From Anticarsia gemmatalis (lineage: Eukaryota > Arthropoda > Insecta > Lepidoptera > Erebidae), in the NCBI RefSeq assembly GCF_050436995.1, contig NC_134776.1, forward strand, positions 15,789,001 through 15,853,000: a stretch of 64,000 nt of DNA, written 5' to 3'. The notes under the pieces were generated by a model that searched no databases, was not told where the DNA came from, and saw nothing but the letters and a program-made list of their open reading frames with translations. Positions 37,060 through 48,700 of this stretch are shown here, piece after piece. Position numbers and translations under genes: made by a program. Every line of letters begins with the position of its first letter. Position 1 is the stretch's first letter.

Positions 37060-38856
37060 TCAAAAATATTTGGGTTGCGGATGAGAATATAAAAAAGTGC
37101 GTAAGAGTTTTGATTTTCTGCGGGATGTAGCCTTCGAAGACATACTTAAGTTACTTCCCCCCTTTAATGGATGTTTGTTTATATCACCGACAGCGACATC
37201 TGGCTCAAGTAAATTTATGCAATTTTGAAGTAACAATGCCTCCCTTTGCTCAAAACTCAAAGACTTTGGTTCAACAAACGGTTCCCATACGAATTTGTGT
37301 TGATTATTTATGTTGTCTGTTAGTTTCTGATTATGAGTATGTAAAACAGTTTCAATGCCACCCGAGATTTCGTACTCGTTAGGTGCAGGAGTGTTATCCC
37401 TGTTACAGGGAAAACGTTTGGCTCTGAACATGGGCCCACGATTAAAAGCAGGGATGCACTTCGGAGGCTCTAGATTGTACGAACATGGACCCGGAGTACT
37501 AAGTCTACCATGTACAGGAAGATAGTTACACCAAGGTTGGAATCGCCCGTCAGATGAATAAAAAGGGGCAGTTTTTTGCATTTCCGCAGATCTCTTTATT
37601 TTATAATTTGCTTGGGACATGTCAGCGGGGCTAGGTTCATTGGGCATTTTTTCAAGAGGTCTCATTCGAATAGTCTTTGATTTAAATTGCCACATTGGTG
37701 TCGGACAAGGCTCTTTAGCTTCTTGGGCCTCTTTGTCCGTTTCTTCTTCTTCGTCGCTATCTTCTATGATATCTGGTTTGAATCTCACAGCAGAAGATAG
37801 AAAAGGTGTTGTAGCGCAATAAATAACTTGACATAATTTATCATTCGGATAATAAGTTGCGGGGCTTGGGCCTTGTTCTCGCTGAAGTTTAAATCTTTGG
37901 GCTTTTACGCCAAAGAAAGACGGCTCTGGAAGTGTTGCGTGACACGGTATTTCCGGAGGCTCTACCGGATCAAAATCTCTTCGCAACCAGTGATCTGCTG
38001 GGCCTGGATGAATTACCAATTCTCCAGAAGGAAATCTGGCAGCCTTTGGTCCTAAATATTCTAAATCAGTACCTCTAGGTGATTTGGGATGATAAGTTGC
38101 AGGTCCTGGGCGCCCTTCGCGTATATTTTGTTGCTGAACCATTTCTATAAAACGCAATTGCTTGCATGTTTTCCGTTTATGGGCTCGAACCTTTTCTGCA
38201 CAAATTTCATTAAATGTAGGTTCTCTATCAAGAGAGTATTCCGCAGGGCCGGGTCTTACTTCTAATGATTTCATAGCCCTCATTGATGTCTGCTGACTCC
38301 ACTTGCATCCATGATAAAATGCTGTGCTTTCAATTACTCTTGCATCATAAAATGGTGGGCTTTCATCAGTAATCTTCTTTCTTATTCTACGTTGCACACC
38401 ATCCTTCTGAATTTCAAAACCGCGGTCATGTTTACAAGGGGCTGATAAACCTCCGTCACCATTACTTCGTGGCGTAGGACCTTTATATAATCGGCGTATC
38501 ACCTTACCCTGACATATAACTTCAGGTTCAATTTCGGAAACAGGACACACACAAGGACTTTCGATGCCGCATTTACAAAGGATCTCTTCCAAATCCTGTG
38601 CACTGAAGGCTTCATATGGAAAACGGCTCTTTTTAGATTTCAATGACGTAATATTAGGAATTTTAGACGGTGTAGCGGCATCGTAAATTACTTGAGTCCA
38701 TAAAATTGCATTACACCCAGTTTTCCGCGGAGATTTCGAAAGAAACGGGACTGTGTTAGGCTTAATCTTGCCTTTTTCGAATTGATACGTCCCAGGATCA
38801 TAAAACGCGAAATATTTTGGAGGAGGTGGAAATCTATTAGCAACATTGTAGGCCAT
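37060..38856 (-). CDS. Sperm-tail PG-rich repeat protein (STPG2/SHIPPO-like), intronless
   Basis: A 598-aa open frame from ATG (38856) to stop (37060) with no intron. It carries degenerate Pro-Gly-Pro-x-x-Tyr (SHIPPO / sperm-tail PG-rich) repeats: DPGTY near 20-24, PGPAEY 202-207, PGPATY 250-255, PGPADHW 284-290, SPATYY 331-336, SPADM 409-413, PGPCSY 455-460 and PAPNEY 490-495. The family (ODF3/CIMAP, STPG1/2) binds or lines microtubules, mainly in sperm flagella. The overall arrangement, with long spacers containing RF-type sequences after each repeat, resembles STPG2, but I cannot separate STPG2 from other family members by eye. An acidic patch (EDSDEEEET) lies at about 365-373. The ATG lies 0.9 kb from the divergent S1P start, so the two genes may share the intervening promoter region. 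Confidence 0.8.
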   Translation of the reverse strand: MAYNVANRFPPPPKYFAFYDPGTYQFEKGKIKPNTVPFLSKSPRKTGCNAILWTQVIYDAATPSKIPNITSLKSKKSRFPYEAFSAQDLEEILCKCGIESPCVCPVSEIEPEVICQGKVIRRLYKGPTPRSNGDGGLSAPCKHDRGFEIQKDGVQRRIRKKITDESPPFYDARVIESTAFYHGCKWSQQTSMRAMKSLEVRPGPAEYSLDREPTFNEICAEKVRAHKRKTCKQLRFIEMVQQQNIREGRPGPATYHPKSPRGTDLEYLGPKAARFPSGELVIHPGPADHWLRRDFDPVEPPEIPCHATLPEPSFFGVKAQRFKLQREQGPSPATYYPNDKLCQVIYCATTPFLSSAVRFKPDIIEDSDEEEETDKEAQEAKEPCPTPMWQFKSKTIRMRPLEKMPNEPSPADMSQANYKIKRSAEMQKTAPFYSSDGRFQPWCNYLPVHGRLSTPGPCSYNLEPPKCIPAFNRGPMFRAKRFPCNRDNTPAPNEYEISGGIETVLHTHNQKLTDNINNQHKFVWEPFVEPKSLSFEQREALLLQNCINLLEPDVAVGDINKHPLKGGSNLSMSSKATSRRKSKLLRTFLYSHPQPKYF

Positions 38857-39767
38857 GTTAATGAAATAAATAAGAAACTCGAATCAAATAATAATTTAGT
38901 AAAAATATATACGTTCATAAAACAATGTAGACGTTTAAAAAGACAGATGTAATGTATTCCACAATTGTTTACCCAAGAAATTGACGTAAAGTTTAGTTCT
39001 AATAGTCCAGCATATAAGGCAAAGCCTCATTGATTTGTATAAATTTCATGATAACTATTTTCTTGAGATAAAAAATATTTATTGCTGTTTAAATACATTG
39101 ACTTATTGCAAAAAAATACTGAGTTGATCGAAATAGCCAATGTTTTTATAAGCTTCCTGATTATTTTTTTATGTGTCATGGGTGTGTGTATAATTTTGGA
39201 TTTTGGAACCAAGTGCATTAATATACAGAGGTTTCAGTTTGACAATGACAATGTCAAAGATTAAAAAGTAATATGTACAGATTAAACTTTTCAGGTCTAA
39301 TAATTGATAAAATAAATTAATAGACTGATATAGCAAAAAAAAATATAATTTGATATAATGTCCTGTCTTTGACACATGAGAAAGGTCTCCAGTATAGATA
39401 TATAATAAAAATATTTTGACTTTAATTATACACAAAATAACTAAGTTAATGTACTAACCTCATCTGCAAAGTAAAGTAAAATTATTAAGGCACCAATCAT
39501 GCTTAACTTTGCCTCTGATTTATTCAAGACTTCTGAAAAAAAAAACATTTGTCATATTGACAGCGGCTGTCATCCGTAGTGGCACTTGCCTGCAGCTATG
39601 TTCACTGATTATACGATTAGCGATTTCACTGTTCCTTGTCTCACGCAGTCATACGATTGATTAAAATGTTTACGGTTTAATTAAACAGATGAGTATAACA
39701 TGATAAAGTTACGCGATATCCCTTTTTACGAATGATGTAATTATCATATCCATAATCAGCGTCAAAC
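38857..39767. promoter_or_regulatory. Divergent intergenic region between PG-rich repeat gene and S1P
   Basis: 911 bp separate two start codons pointing away from each other. It is AT-rich, with a TGACAGCGGCTGTCA palindrome-like motif at about 39558-39572, about 200 bp upstream of the S1P ATG. No clear TATA box or mobile element. It must hold at least part of both promoters unless distal 5' exons exist. Confidence 0.4.
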
Positions 39768-42700
39768 ATGAGGGCGACTCGGTCAAAGCTTTTGGGTATT
39801 ATTTTTTTCGGTGTGTGTTTATTCCCGTTAGTATTTGGCGAAGAGGAAGTGATAAATGTTGATGAACTCTGCAATGCTACGGCGTCTGAACGTGTTGATT
39901 ACGAATTTAGTTCAGATATTCTACCGAAACAACACATAATAACTTACAAGGGTTATTTTCCTCGATTGACCAGGGAGAACTATGTCAGCGCCGCTCTAAG
40001 AAATGCTGGGGTGAGAAGTTTCTAAATATAATAATTTTAGTTAGTCATAAGTTTCATATCTGTATATTACTTGAGATTATGTGTTGTTTATCTGATCGTT
40101 TGTCTATATTATTATTTATATACAGTAGCCTATGCAATTTAATTTGATGTATTATTTACATTTAAAGTGTGATTTTATGTATGTATTTACTTTCTTTGCT
40201 TTGCGATACGGTTTATTATGCATTGCAAGCTGTTATTGCATAGTATTTCTCTTATTTCATATCAAATATTCAGCACAGTTTATTTTTTATCTCATTCTTT
40301 GCATTGAGTATGATTGTTTGCTGTTCAGAAGCTTAACAAATAAATGAAACGCTGGGCCTTATTTAATCTATACTTTATATCTTCTATGGTTATCATATCT
40401 CCTTCCACACTATGTACTATAATAACATACTGTCATTTTGTTAGTAATTGAACACTGAACAATGATCCAATTCATAAATCAGTACAATATTAGATAAGCA
40501 AGGAAAGGTTGTAAAGGAAGCTTATGGGAAATAGTTGTGATGTTATGTATGCATTTACAATATTGGTTACTTTTCCTTACTGTCCTTCTGACAGTGTCTG
40601 TACACAATGCATTCAACTATTCAAGTATTTTTTAACTTTCTGTTGCATAAAGTTAATCAATAATATGTATGATTTTTCTAATAGCTGTGCGTTACATCTT
40701 CACATAAAAGTATTTAGATAAAATTATTTTTTGTAACCAAAAAGAACAGTAGCCTCTGTAGGCAATTAACAAGGCAAGGGGGAGGCTTATACTACTGAGG
40801 CTAATCAGTAAATGAGTAAAAAGATTTTCTTCAACATGACATTGTTACATGTTAATTGATCTATGTATTAGAGTTAATTGTACATACATGATTTCATGCC
40901 TGTTATACCCAAATATGTAGAGGTGTATGAAAGAAACCCTCTTTTCATCAATAACAATGTTAGTCCCATGTAAATGGAGGCGTGCCTATTGCCATATACT
41001 TCGGACTACTTAGAAAAAAACCAATGGTACTTTTTCCAACCTGAAAATTGGACCTTGTGGTTAGCAATTGAATACACTATTGACAGCACTACTGAGGTAG
41101 CCTCAAGCAAAGCTTGTGTTCATCCTTAAATATTTTCCACTTAGTCAAGTTCTTTTCAGGTTTCCAACTGGACTTTAGTGCGGAGAGACAATCCTGCCAA
41201 GGAATACCCAAGTGATTTTGATGTCATCATTCTAGAAGAGGCTGGACGACGAGCACTTGATGCTTTGAAAGATCATCCTGCGATACGAAGAGTGACTGCC
41301 CAGAGGCAGGTTACTCGCACCATCAAATATATTCGAGAGGTAATTCGACTTTTTATTAAATTATATTAATTATTTCAATGAATAATGTTTGCTGAGAGGG
41401 TTTCTCCAGCTATTTTAACCTATTTAAATGATATATTTTTATAAGAAAATTCTAACCTTAGTTGATTTGTGGTCATTTGTGTCATTGCTCATTTTTTTTA
41501 TTCAATTGCAATTAAATAACAGGATATATAAGTAATAACTGTCTACTTTTAAATCATACCCATCAGTAGCCACAGCCACACTCTTCCTCCATGAAATCTT
41601 CTTTCTAGTGCGATATTGGAGATGCACCATTAACCTTGATAACATACTCTATTTTACTTTATAGTAGTTTTACAATAATGTTATGAGTTCTATAACTTCT
41701 TTCCACTTTTAGGATGACTGTGGACCTGCAGGGTGTCTGTACTCAGGCTGGCGCAATCACCGAGCACGAGCGCTACACTCTCTCAGAAAACCACGTGAGG
41801 TATCGTATCAACAACTTATAGCTACTTATAGAAAAAAACACATTACAGAGAATACATGATTCTTACATTAAATAACACAATATTTATTATTCTACACATA
41901 CATTCTACCCCAGATTTTGTCCACCAGGGATAGGGTCATTGTAAAATAAAATGAAAAATGTAACCTAATATAGTCCCACTGCTGGGCAAGGGTCTTCTCC
42001 CGTAATGAGAGAGGGGCTAGGCGTTGAGTCCACCACGCTGGCCAATAGCAGTTTTCTTGTGCTAAAACATCTTATAAACTACATGTCTGCATTTAATCTT
42101 AATCCATTAATTATTTTTTGCGTGGAAGAGTAACAAGCATCTTCACAAACTTTGGCATTTGAAATAGTATTGCAAAAAGAAGATAATTGAAAGTGGCATT
42201 TGAAAAACTTGTGATATAAAGTTGTCAGTTATACTTCATTGACCAAGCAGACGAAGAGAAATCTTCCGTTTTTGTTGAATGTAGAGAGCTAAATAGAGAG
42301 TTAAATATACATATTATCAAATAGTAAGAATAAATCGAAAGAAGATGCTATTTCTCCATCCTTTGAAATAACTGCTACAGTATGCGTTAATTGATCTAAT
42401 TGGTAAAATTGAGGCTCTTGGCTAATCATATGTTGTCTTTTCTCTCAATTTGTGAGACAGGCGATCGACTTCGATTATATCAACACCGCAAGCTTAAATA
42501 AATATATTTGGGTAACCAATGGCCCCCAAGTAGTTTGCCGCGAATCATTAGATTCCTATTGCAGTGAAATGAGTGGGCACAAGGTACCCATATTACGAAA
42601 AGGTTGAGCTCCCCTAGCAACTGTAAAAGATTAGCTATTTAGAATTCTAAATAGTATTAACGAATGTTTTTTTCTGACAGAATAATGGCTACACATCAAG

Positions 42701-45700
42701 AAAGTTGCTACGGACAGTTCCTCGTCAAATAACCTCAGTTCTGAAGGCAGACGTACTCTGGTCTCTCGGAGTAACTGGTAAGTGAAATCTATACTAATAT
42801 TATAAAGCTGAACAGTTTGTTTGTTTGAAAGCGCTAATCTCAGGCACTACTGGTGAGAATTGATGAATTATTTTACTGTTAGATAGCTTATTTATTGAAG
42901 AAGGCTACAGGCTATATATCATCACGCTACGACCAATAAGAGCAGAGTACCAGTGAAAAATGTTACTAAAACGAAAAAAAAATTATAACCTATTCTTTCT
43001 TATGTGACTCAAGAGAAGTCGCGCGGGTCAACTAGTAGATTAATAATGACAGTTTTATTGATTAGTGCTTTCTAGTACTACGTACATACTTCCTCTCATA
43101 CCAAGTTAAGTGGGCAATTTAAATCATCAGATTGTTGCACATGCTGTTTGTTCCAATTCAAAACAGCGCCTATTAATTCGTCTTTTACAAAGCTCCAAAT
43201 AATAAAACTATTGTTTAAGCTAATTAGAATTCTTTGTACTAGTTAATAAAGTTCATAATATGTTATTATTTAGTGACAGCTGCGCGTCGCTGCTCTTACA
43301 ATATGACTCTATGAGCATGAAATATTAATCAATTAATGTAGGGCTTGCTACACATATTCGGTTCGGCACTTTCGGCTCGGTAGTATTTATCCAACAACAA
43401 AATCAATTCGAAGCAGTAACTGCCCTTGCTTAGCTTGTTTTCCGAATTTTTCCCGAATCTTCATCAACCTGCAAACAGTACATACAATCGTTTTTGCCGC
43501 CCGGCTATACCAGATAATGCCGAACCGAATATAGCCTAAATTATAATATAATTATGACTGGGCTCTCATAGTTCATCTAGGTCTTATTTTACCACTTCTA
43601 AATATCTTTCAGGTAGCTTATTAACCGGAATTATGACAGTTGTTTGTACATTTGCTGTCACTTTAACTGTCTTAATTAGCAGATAGGTTATCTAACACTC
43701 AAGTAAACTATGAAACTGGCCCTTAGTCACTACAAAGTATAAAGCAAAGTCGGTTTTTTAATAGATAATAATATTGTGATTCAAGAGGAAGGTTTATGAG
43801 TAAAAGTTGTAAAGGTTCTTTTGTAAAATAACTATTGTAACTGAGCGAAGCCGGGGCAGGCCGCTTGCTATTTGTAAAATAGTTCATATCGTTGGCAGAG
43901 CACTATTTTTTTGAGTCAATAAGTGTTTTAACATTAATAAATTATGTAGGTAAACTATCAATATTTAACAACCATCTCTGCAAATAAGATAACAAGTAAA
44001 TACAATGTATTGAATCGAAACAAACTGGCTACCAGTCGAATCAGCTATTCTTTATAAAATGTTAAAAACATATTTCAGTGTAAAAATTCAACATAGTGTC
44101 GTCTTTGTACGCTATTTTCGTTGTGTTCAAATGGGTCCCTAATGTTTCTATCTATAATTATTTTAATTTCAGCGTTACTAACGAATTACATAGCATGATC
44201 GTTTTGTACAAACCTTATACGAGTACAAGTTTAATCATTTTCCATTAACCCGGTTAACTGCCCTATCAATTAGCCTTCTTTGGTCTCTCCCTACCTCTAT
44301 GGGAAAAGGTATAGTTTTATTCATGTTCTTAACAAAAGTAACTAAAAATTATTACCCTCTCATTCATAAAAATATATGGAGTTATGAAAGGCTTATACAG
44401 TGTTTTGTTTCTTTCACTCCTAAGCGAAATGGTAAAGAGAAAACATATTATAGTAGCTTTTTAACTAAAATTGGTTTATAGTGTGTTTATGAATTAGAGG
44501 GTTAGTCTTTATATGACTCATTCAGTACTATTAATGCCCTGGAATAGTTAACAGACGTATACATTTTGCGTTGTAATTTATATAGCTAGAATGACATTGT
44601 CGTGATCGTCCTGACCTCACGGCAAGTTATTAGCGTCAGTGAAATGTGTGCACTTCTACTATTAATCAATTGTAACTGACATTTCAATATTTATTCACGT
44701 TCTAGATCTATAAACATTGCGTGTTTGTTTCTGTAGGGTAATTTTTTTACTTAAGAAATCGATTTTATAGACTAATTGAGCAGTGATAGCCGAGTGGTAT
44801 AAGTTGACACCTCCTACGCAAGTGGTCGCAGGTTCGAACCCGAGGCAACACACCAATGACTTTTCGAAGTTATGTGTGTATTAGAAATAATTGTCACGTG
44901 CTCCAACGGTGAAGGAAAACATCGTGAGGAAACCTTGCATGCCTAAAAATTTGTTTAATACATTTATTGAGGGCATGCAAAGTCCCCAACCCGCACTTGG
45001 CCAGCGTGGTGGACTCAAGGCCTAACCCCTCCCTCATTACGGGAGGAGACCCTTGCCCAGCAGTGGGACAGTAATGGGTTAAAAAAAAAAAAATAAAAAA
45101 AAAAAAATGAGCCAGTTTCAAGACTTATGTGTAGGCTAAGAATATGATGAGTAAAGTGACTGCAAATGTATGAAAAGATCTGTCTGTGTTCTAAGTTATT
45201 GTTCTGCTAACCGAAATATTTTAAGTGGTGCGATCGGCCATTCTTATTGCAGCACTAAAATGCGTAGGGCACTTTTGATACTGAAACGTTACAGCGAACC
45301 TGTAGAAACTGATTAGAATATCGAAATTAATGAATTGAATAACCCAAAAGTGTAAGTTCAAAATTTAGCAATAACCCCCAATTGACATTACTAGGAATAA
45401 AGGGAATAATCGGGAAATAACGCTCATGGGTTTTTTTAAAAGGTGAAAGTACCGAGGGTATTCAATTGGCAGCACTTACCACGGTTAAGAGGTACCGCCA
45501 ATAATTGTCAAAATTGTCAAAAATATATCTTTGAGAAATTAACAAAACCAAGTCAATTGGTAAAAAGTGTCAATAATTGGCGGTTCAAAACTGCAACCGA
45601 CCACCTAAAAGAAAACCCAAAAACAGCGATATAAACCTAGGTATTTGTCAATAGGTGAAGGTATAAAAGTGGCAGTATTCGACACGGGTCTCGCCCGCAA

Positions 45701-48700
45701 TCACCCGCATTTCGGCCGAGTACGCGAGCGCACCGACTGGACGGGCGAGAACACCCTCGACGACGCTCTCGGCCACGGCACTTTCGTCGCAGGCGTCATT
45801 GCCTCAAGAGCCGACTGTCTTGGCTTCGCTCCTGATGCTGATCTACACATTTTCCGAGTCTTCACTGATAATCAGGTACGGAGTGTACATTTATTATATT
45901 ATTATGGTTAGTGGAGTAGTGAAACCGCCATAAGATCTTTACCATCTCCTGACTGTCGCTCTCTCTCTCTCTCTTCTTGGCTATTCGTCTATCGATCTAT
46001 GTCTATATGTCTATCTCATGACTGTTCTACTGAAATGAAAACATCTTGGACCGTCTTTTTGCGTGCCCTCCGAGGCACGCTCAGCTCAAATACCACTTTT
46101 GGGTCACCTATCTATCGAATTTTCGCACTAAGGTTTCATAACCAACTGATCGTTTGCGACTCAAGAGCGCAACTAGATATGAGGGCCTCGGTCACCTGTA
46201 GCGCGATTCTCTATTTCTATCGACTACCGACAACCAGTTAGCTCTCGAATTATTTCACATAAAAATCTGATCAGCGCCTCTTGGGAGTGCCATAAGAACT
46301 ATTTTTGAAGTAGGTACATTGTAAACGTCAAACTCTCCGTACTCGATAGTTCCGACTAGTACTTGTAGGCGCCCATAGCCAGTTGCGCTCACCGGTCGGT
46401 AAACGATCTGTGGGTTAAGCAACCATTGGCGCGGTCATAGATGGGTGACCGCATAGTGGTATTTGAACAGGGCGTCTTCGTGCTTCGGAGGGCACGTTAA
46501 AAGTCGGTCCCGGTTGTTGTCTACTAAGATAACAGTCGTTAAGCCACATCAAAGGCCTCTCGGGCGGCTTGAACAACTTTGACACTAGGTTGACCACTAA
46601 CCATACGACAAACAACAAACAAACAGTACCGACTATACAGAATCACGCTACAGACATAATATACAACTAAGATGCAATAATCAACAGGCATTTTATCTTG
46701 GAATGCCTAACGTTTCGGCGAAGCTTACACTGGCCGTAGTCGCATGGTGACAGTGATTTACTGTAAAATTACGTCATCATTAATCATCATCGTCTTAAAT
46801 TCTAATAAGTGTTAGAACATTTATCTTAATTTGTGCGATGTTTACCAATTAGTGGTAGGCACGGCATAAACACACTCATCATAGACTGCTTTCGCTTAAC
46901 TAATTAAATGTAATAAAGTAGTGTACGGTATACGAGCGAAATCTTGCTCATTATTCAGAGTCTTAAGCTATCGAATATTCGAAATTAAATCTGAAACTGT
47001 AAATCAAGTTACAGATAATATCGGATAGGGGCGAAATCTAAATATTTTATCTGTTCGGCTTATTATTTTCATAGATAAAATTCTATATCCTAATTTATTC
47101 TTCAAATTCTAATATCCGCCGAAAACACCCGAAACTAGCGCAGAATTGAAAATATTTAAATGTCCGTAACTGTATCCGAAACCGATATCATCTTATTGAT
47201 ATATCCGTCTTTATATCCACAAACGAAGTACCTTAAAATATCTATTACATCCCTATAGTCCAACAAATTAGTAAAGAGCCTTGTACGCTGTGTTTGTGGT
47301 GGGTGGAGATATACAAATTTCTGAATTTAGAATATTACAGGCTTACGCAGCTGACAGTAAACATCTTAATTAAAAATGCGTGGGTTTTTCTAAGTTGTCG
47401 GACAGTTTCCAGTTATTCAAAGCAATAACATGGCAAAAGAATGGACTTTTACATCATTCCTTGTCCAGGTTTCCTACACGTCGTGGTTCCTGGACGCCTT
47501 CAACTACGCTATAATGCGCAAGATCGACGTACTGAACCTCAGCATCGGCGGCCCGGACTTTATGGACCATCCCTTCGTGGACAAAGTGTGGGAACTCAGC
47601 GCTAACAAGGTAAATATTTTATATACTATGTGAACTATGCTCGTTTGCTATAGTATAATGGTGAGAATTAAATTTAGAATTGCTCCTATCCTACTAATAT
47701 TATAAATGCTAGTTTGTGAGAATGTATGTATGTTTGTTACTCTTTCACGCAAATACTACTGAAGCGATTACGATGACATTTGATATATAGGTAGCTGAAG
47801 GCCCAGAATAATACATCAGCTACTTTTTATCCCGGAGGGATAGGGATTTACACGGGAAGGGTTACCACGCGGGCAAAGTCGCGGGCAGCCTCTAGTTATA
47901 ATATATACTAGAGTTTTATATAATTTAGACTTGCATCCTTTCAGGAACTGATATTTAAAAAGTAAACTAGCCCTGTCTGTATGAAAACATTTCCCCTGGT
48001 GTCGGTGAAACGAATCCTGTGTGATAATAGAAATAAAAATTAACTGTGTGACCAAAATCCAATTTTTCGTGAAAGAGTACCTAATGAACTAACATCTATC
48101 CTCACGAACTTTCTCATTATTAATAAGTATAAGGATTATTTTGAATCTTACGCTTTTATTGTTGCTAAATGTTGGAATATACACTAAAATGCAGATTTCC
48201 TACAGTAAAACTATTCTACTTCATTGTCTTCATCTCATTCCTTTCTTCTAGGTGATAATGGTATCAGCGATAGGCAACGACGGTCCTTTGTACGGCACGT
48301 TGAACAACCCTGCCGATCAGATGGACGTCATCGGAGTGGGCGGCATCAGCTTCGATGATAGAATCGCCAAGTTTTCTTCGAGAGGCATGACAACGTGGGA
48401 ACTACCTTATGTGAGTATTCTTTCAATAACAATAAATCAATAAAGATATATTTTTCCACAAGTAAAAAGACTGACTTCTGGTGCTACTGCTCATCATTAT
48501 GGCATACCAGTATACTGGTATGCCATAATGATGAGCAGTAGCTCTGTTATGAATAACGAGTGACGGCATTGGTTTACGAAATCCATTATATTGGAGGCAA
48601 TTTCCTATTTTTTTTTTATTATATAATTGTAATATAATAAAAATATTCTTTCTAATGTCGAGTTGGTGACTATAGTATAATATTTATTAAAATTTGTACT

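Noticed and set aside
37167..38055. Plus-strand open frames opposite the PG-rich repeat gene
   Set aside because: Shadows of the 598-aa minus-strand frame, which has clear repeats.
41795..41800. Alternative S1P exon 3 donor GTGAGG at 41795
   Set aside because: It would leave phase 1, which does not match the phase-0 start of exon 4; the weaker GTATCG donor at 41800 keeps the frame.
44782..44860. tRNA gene call from A and B boxes
   Set aside because: It has Pol III boxes but continues into a repeated body with poly(A); the acceptor stem does not close. It is a SINE head.
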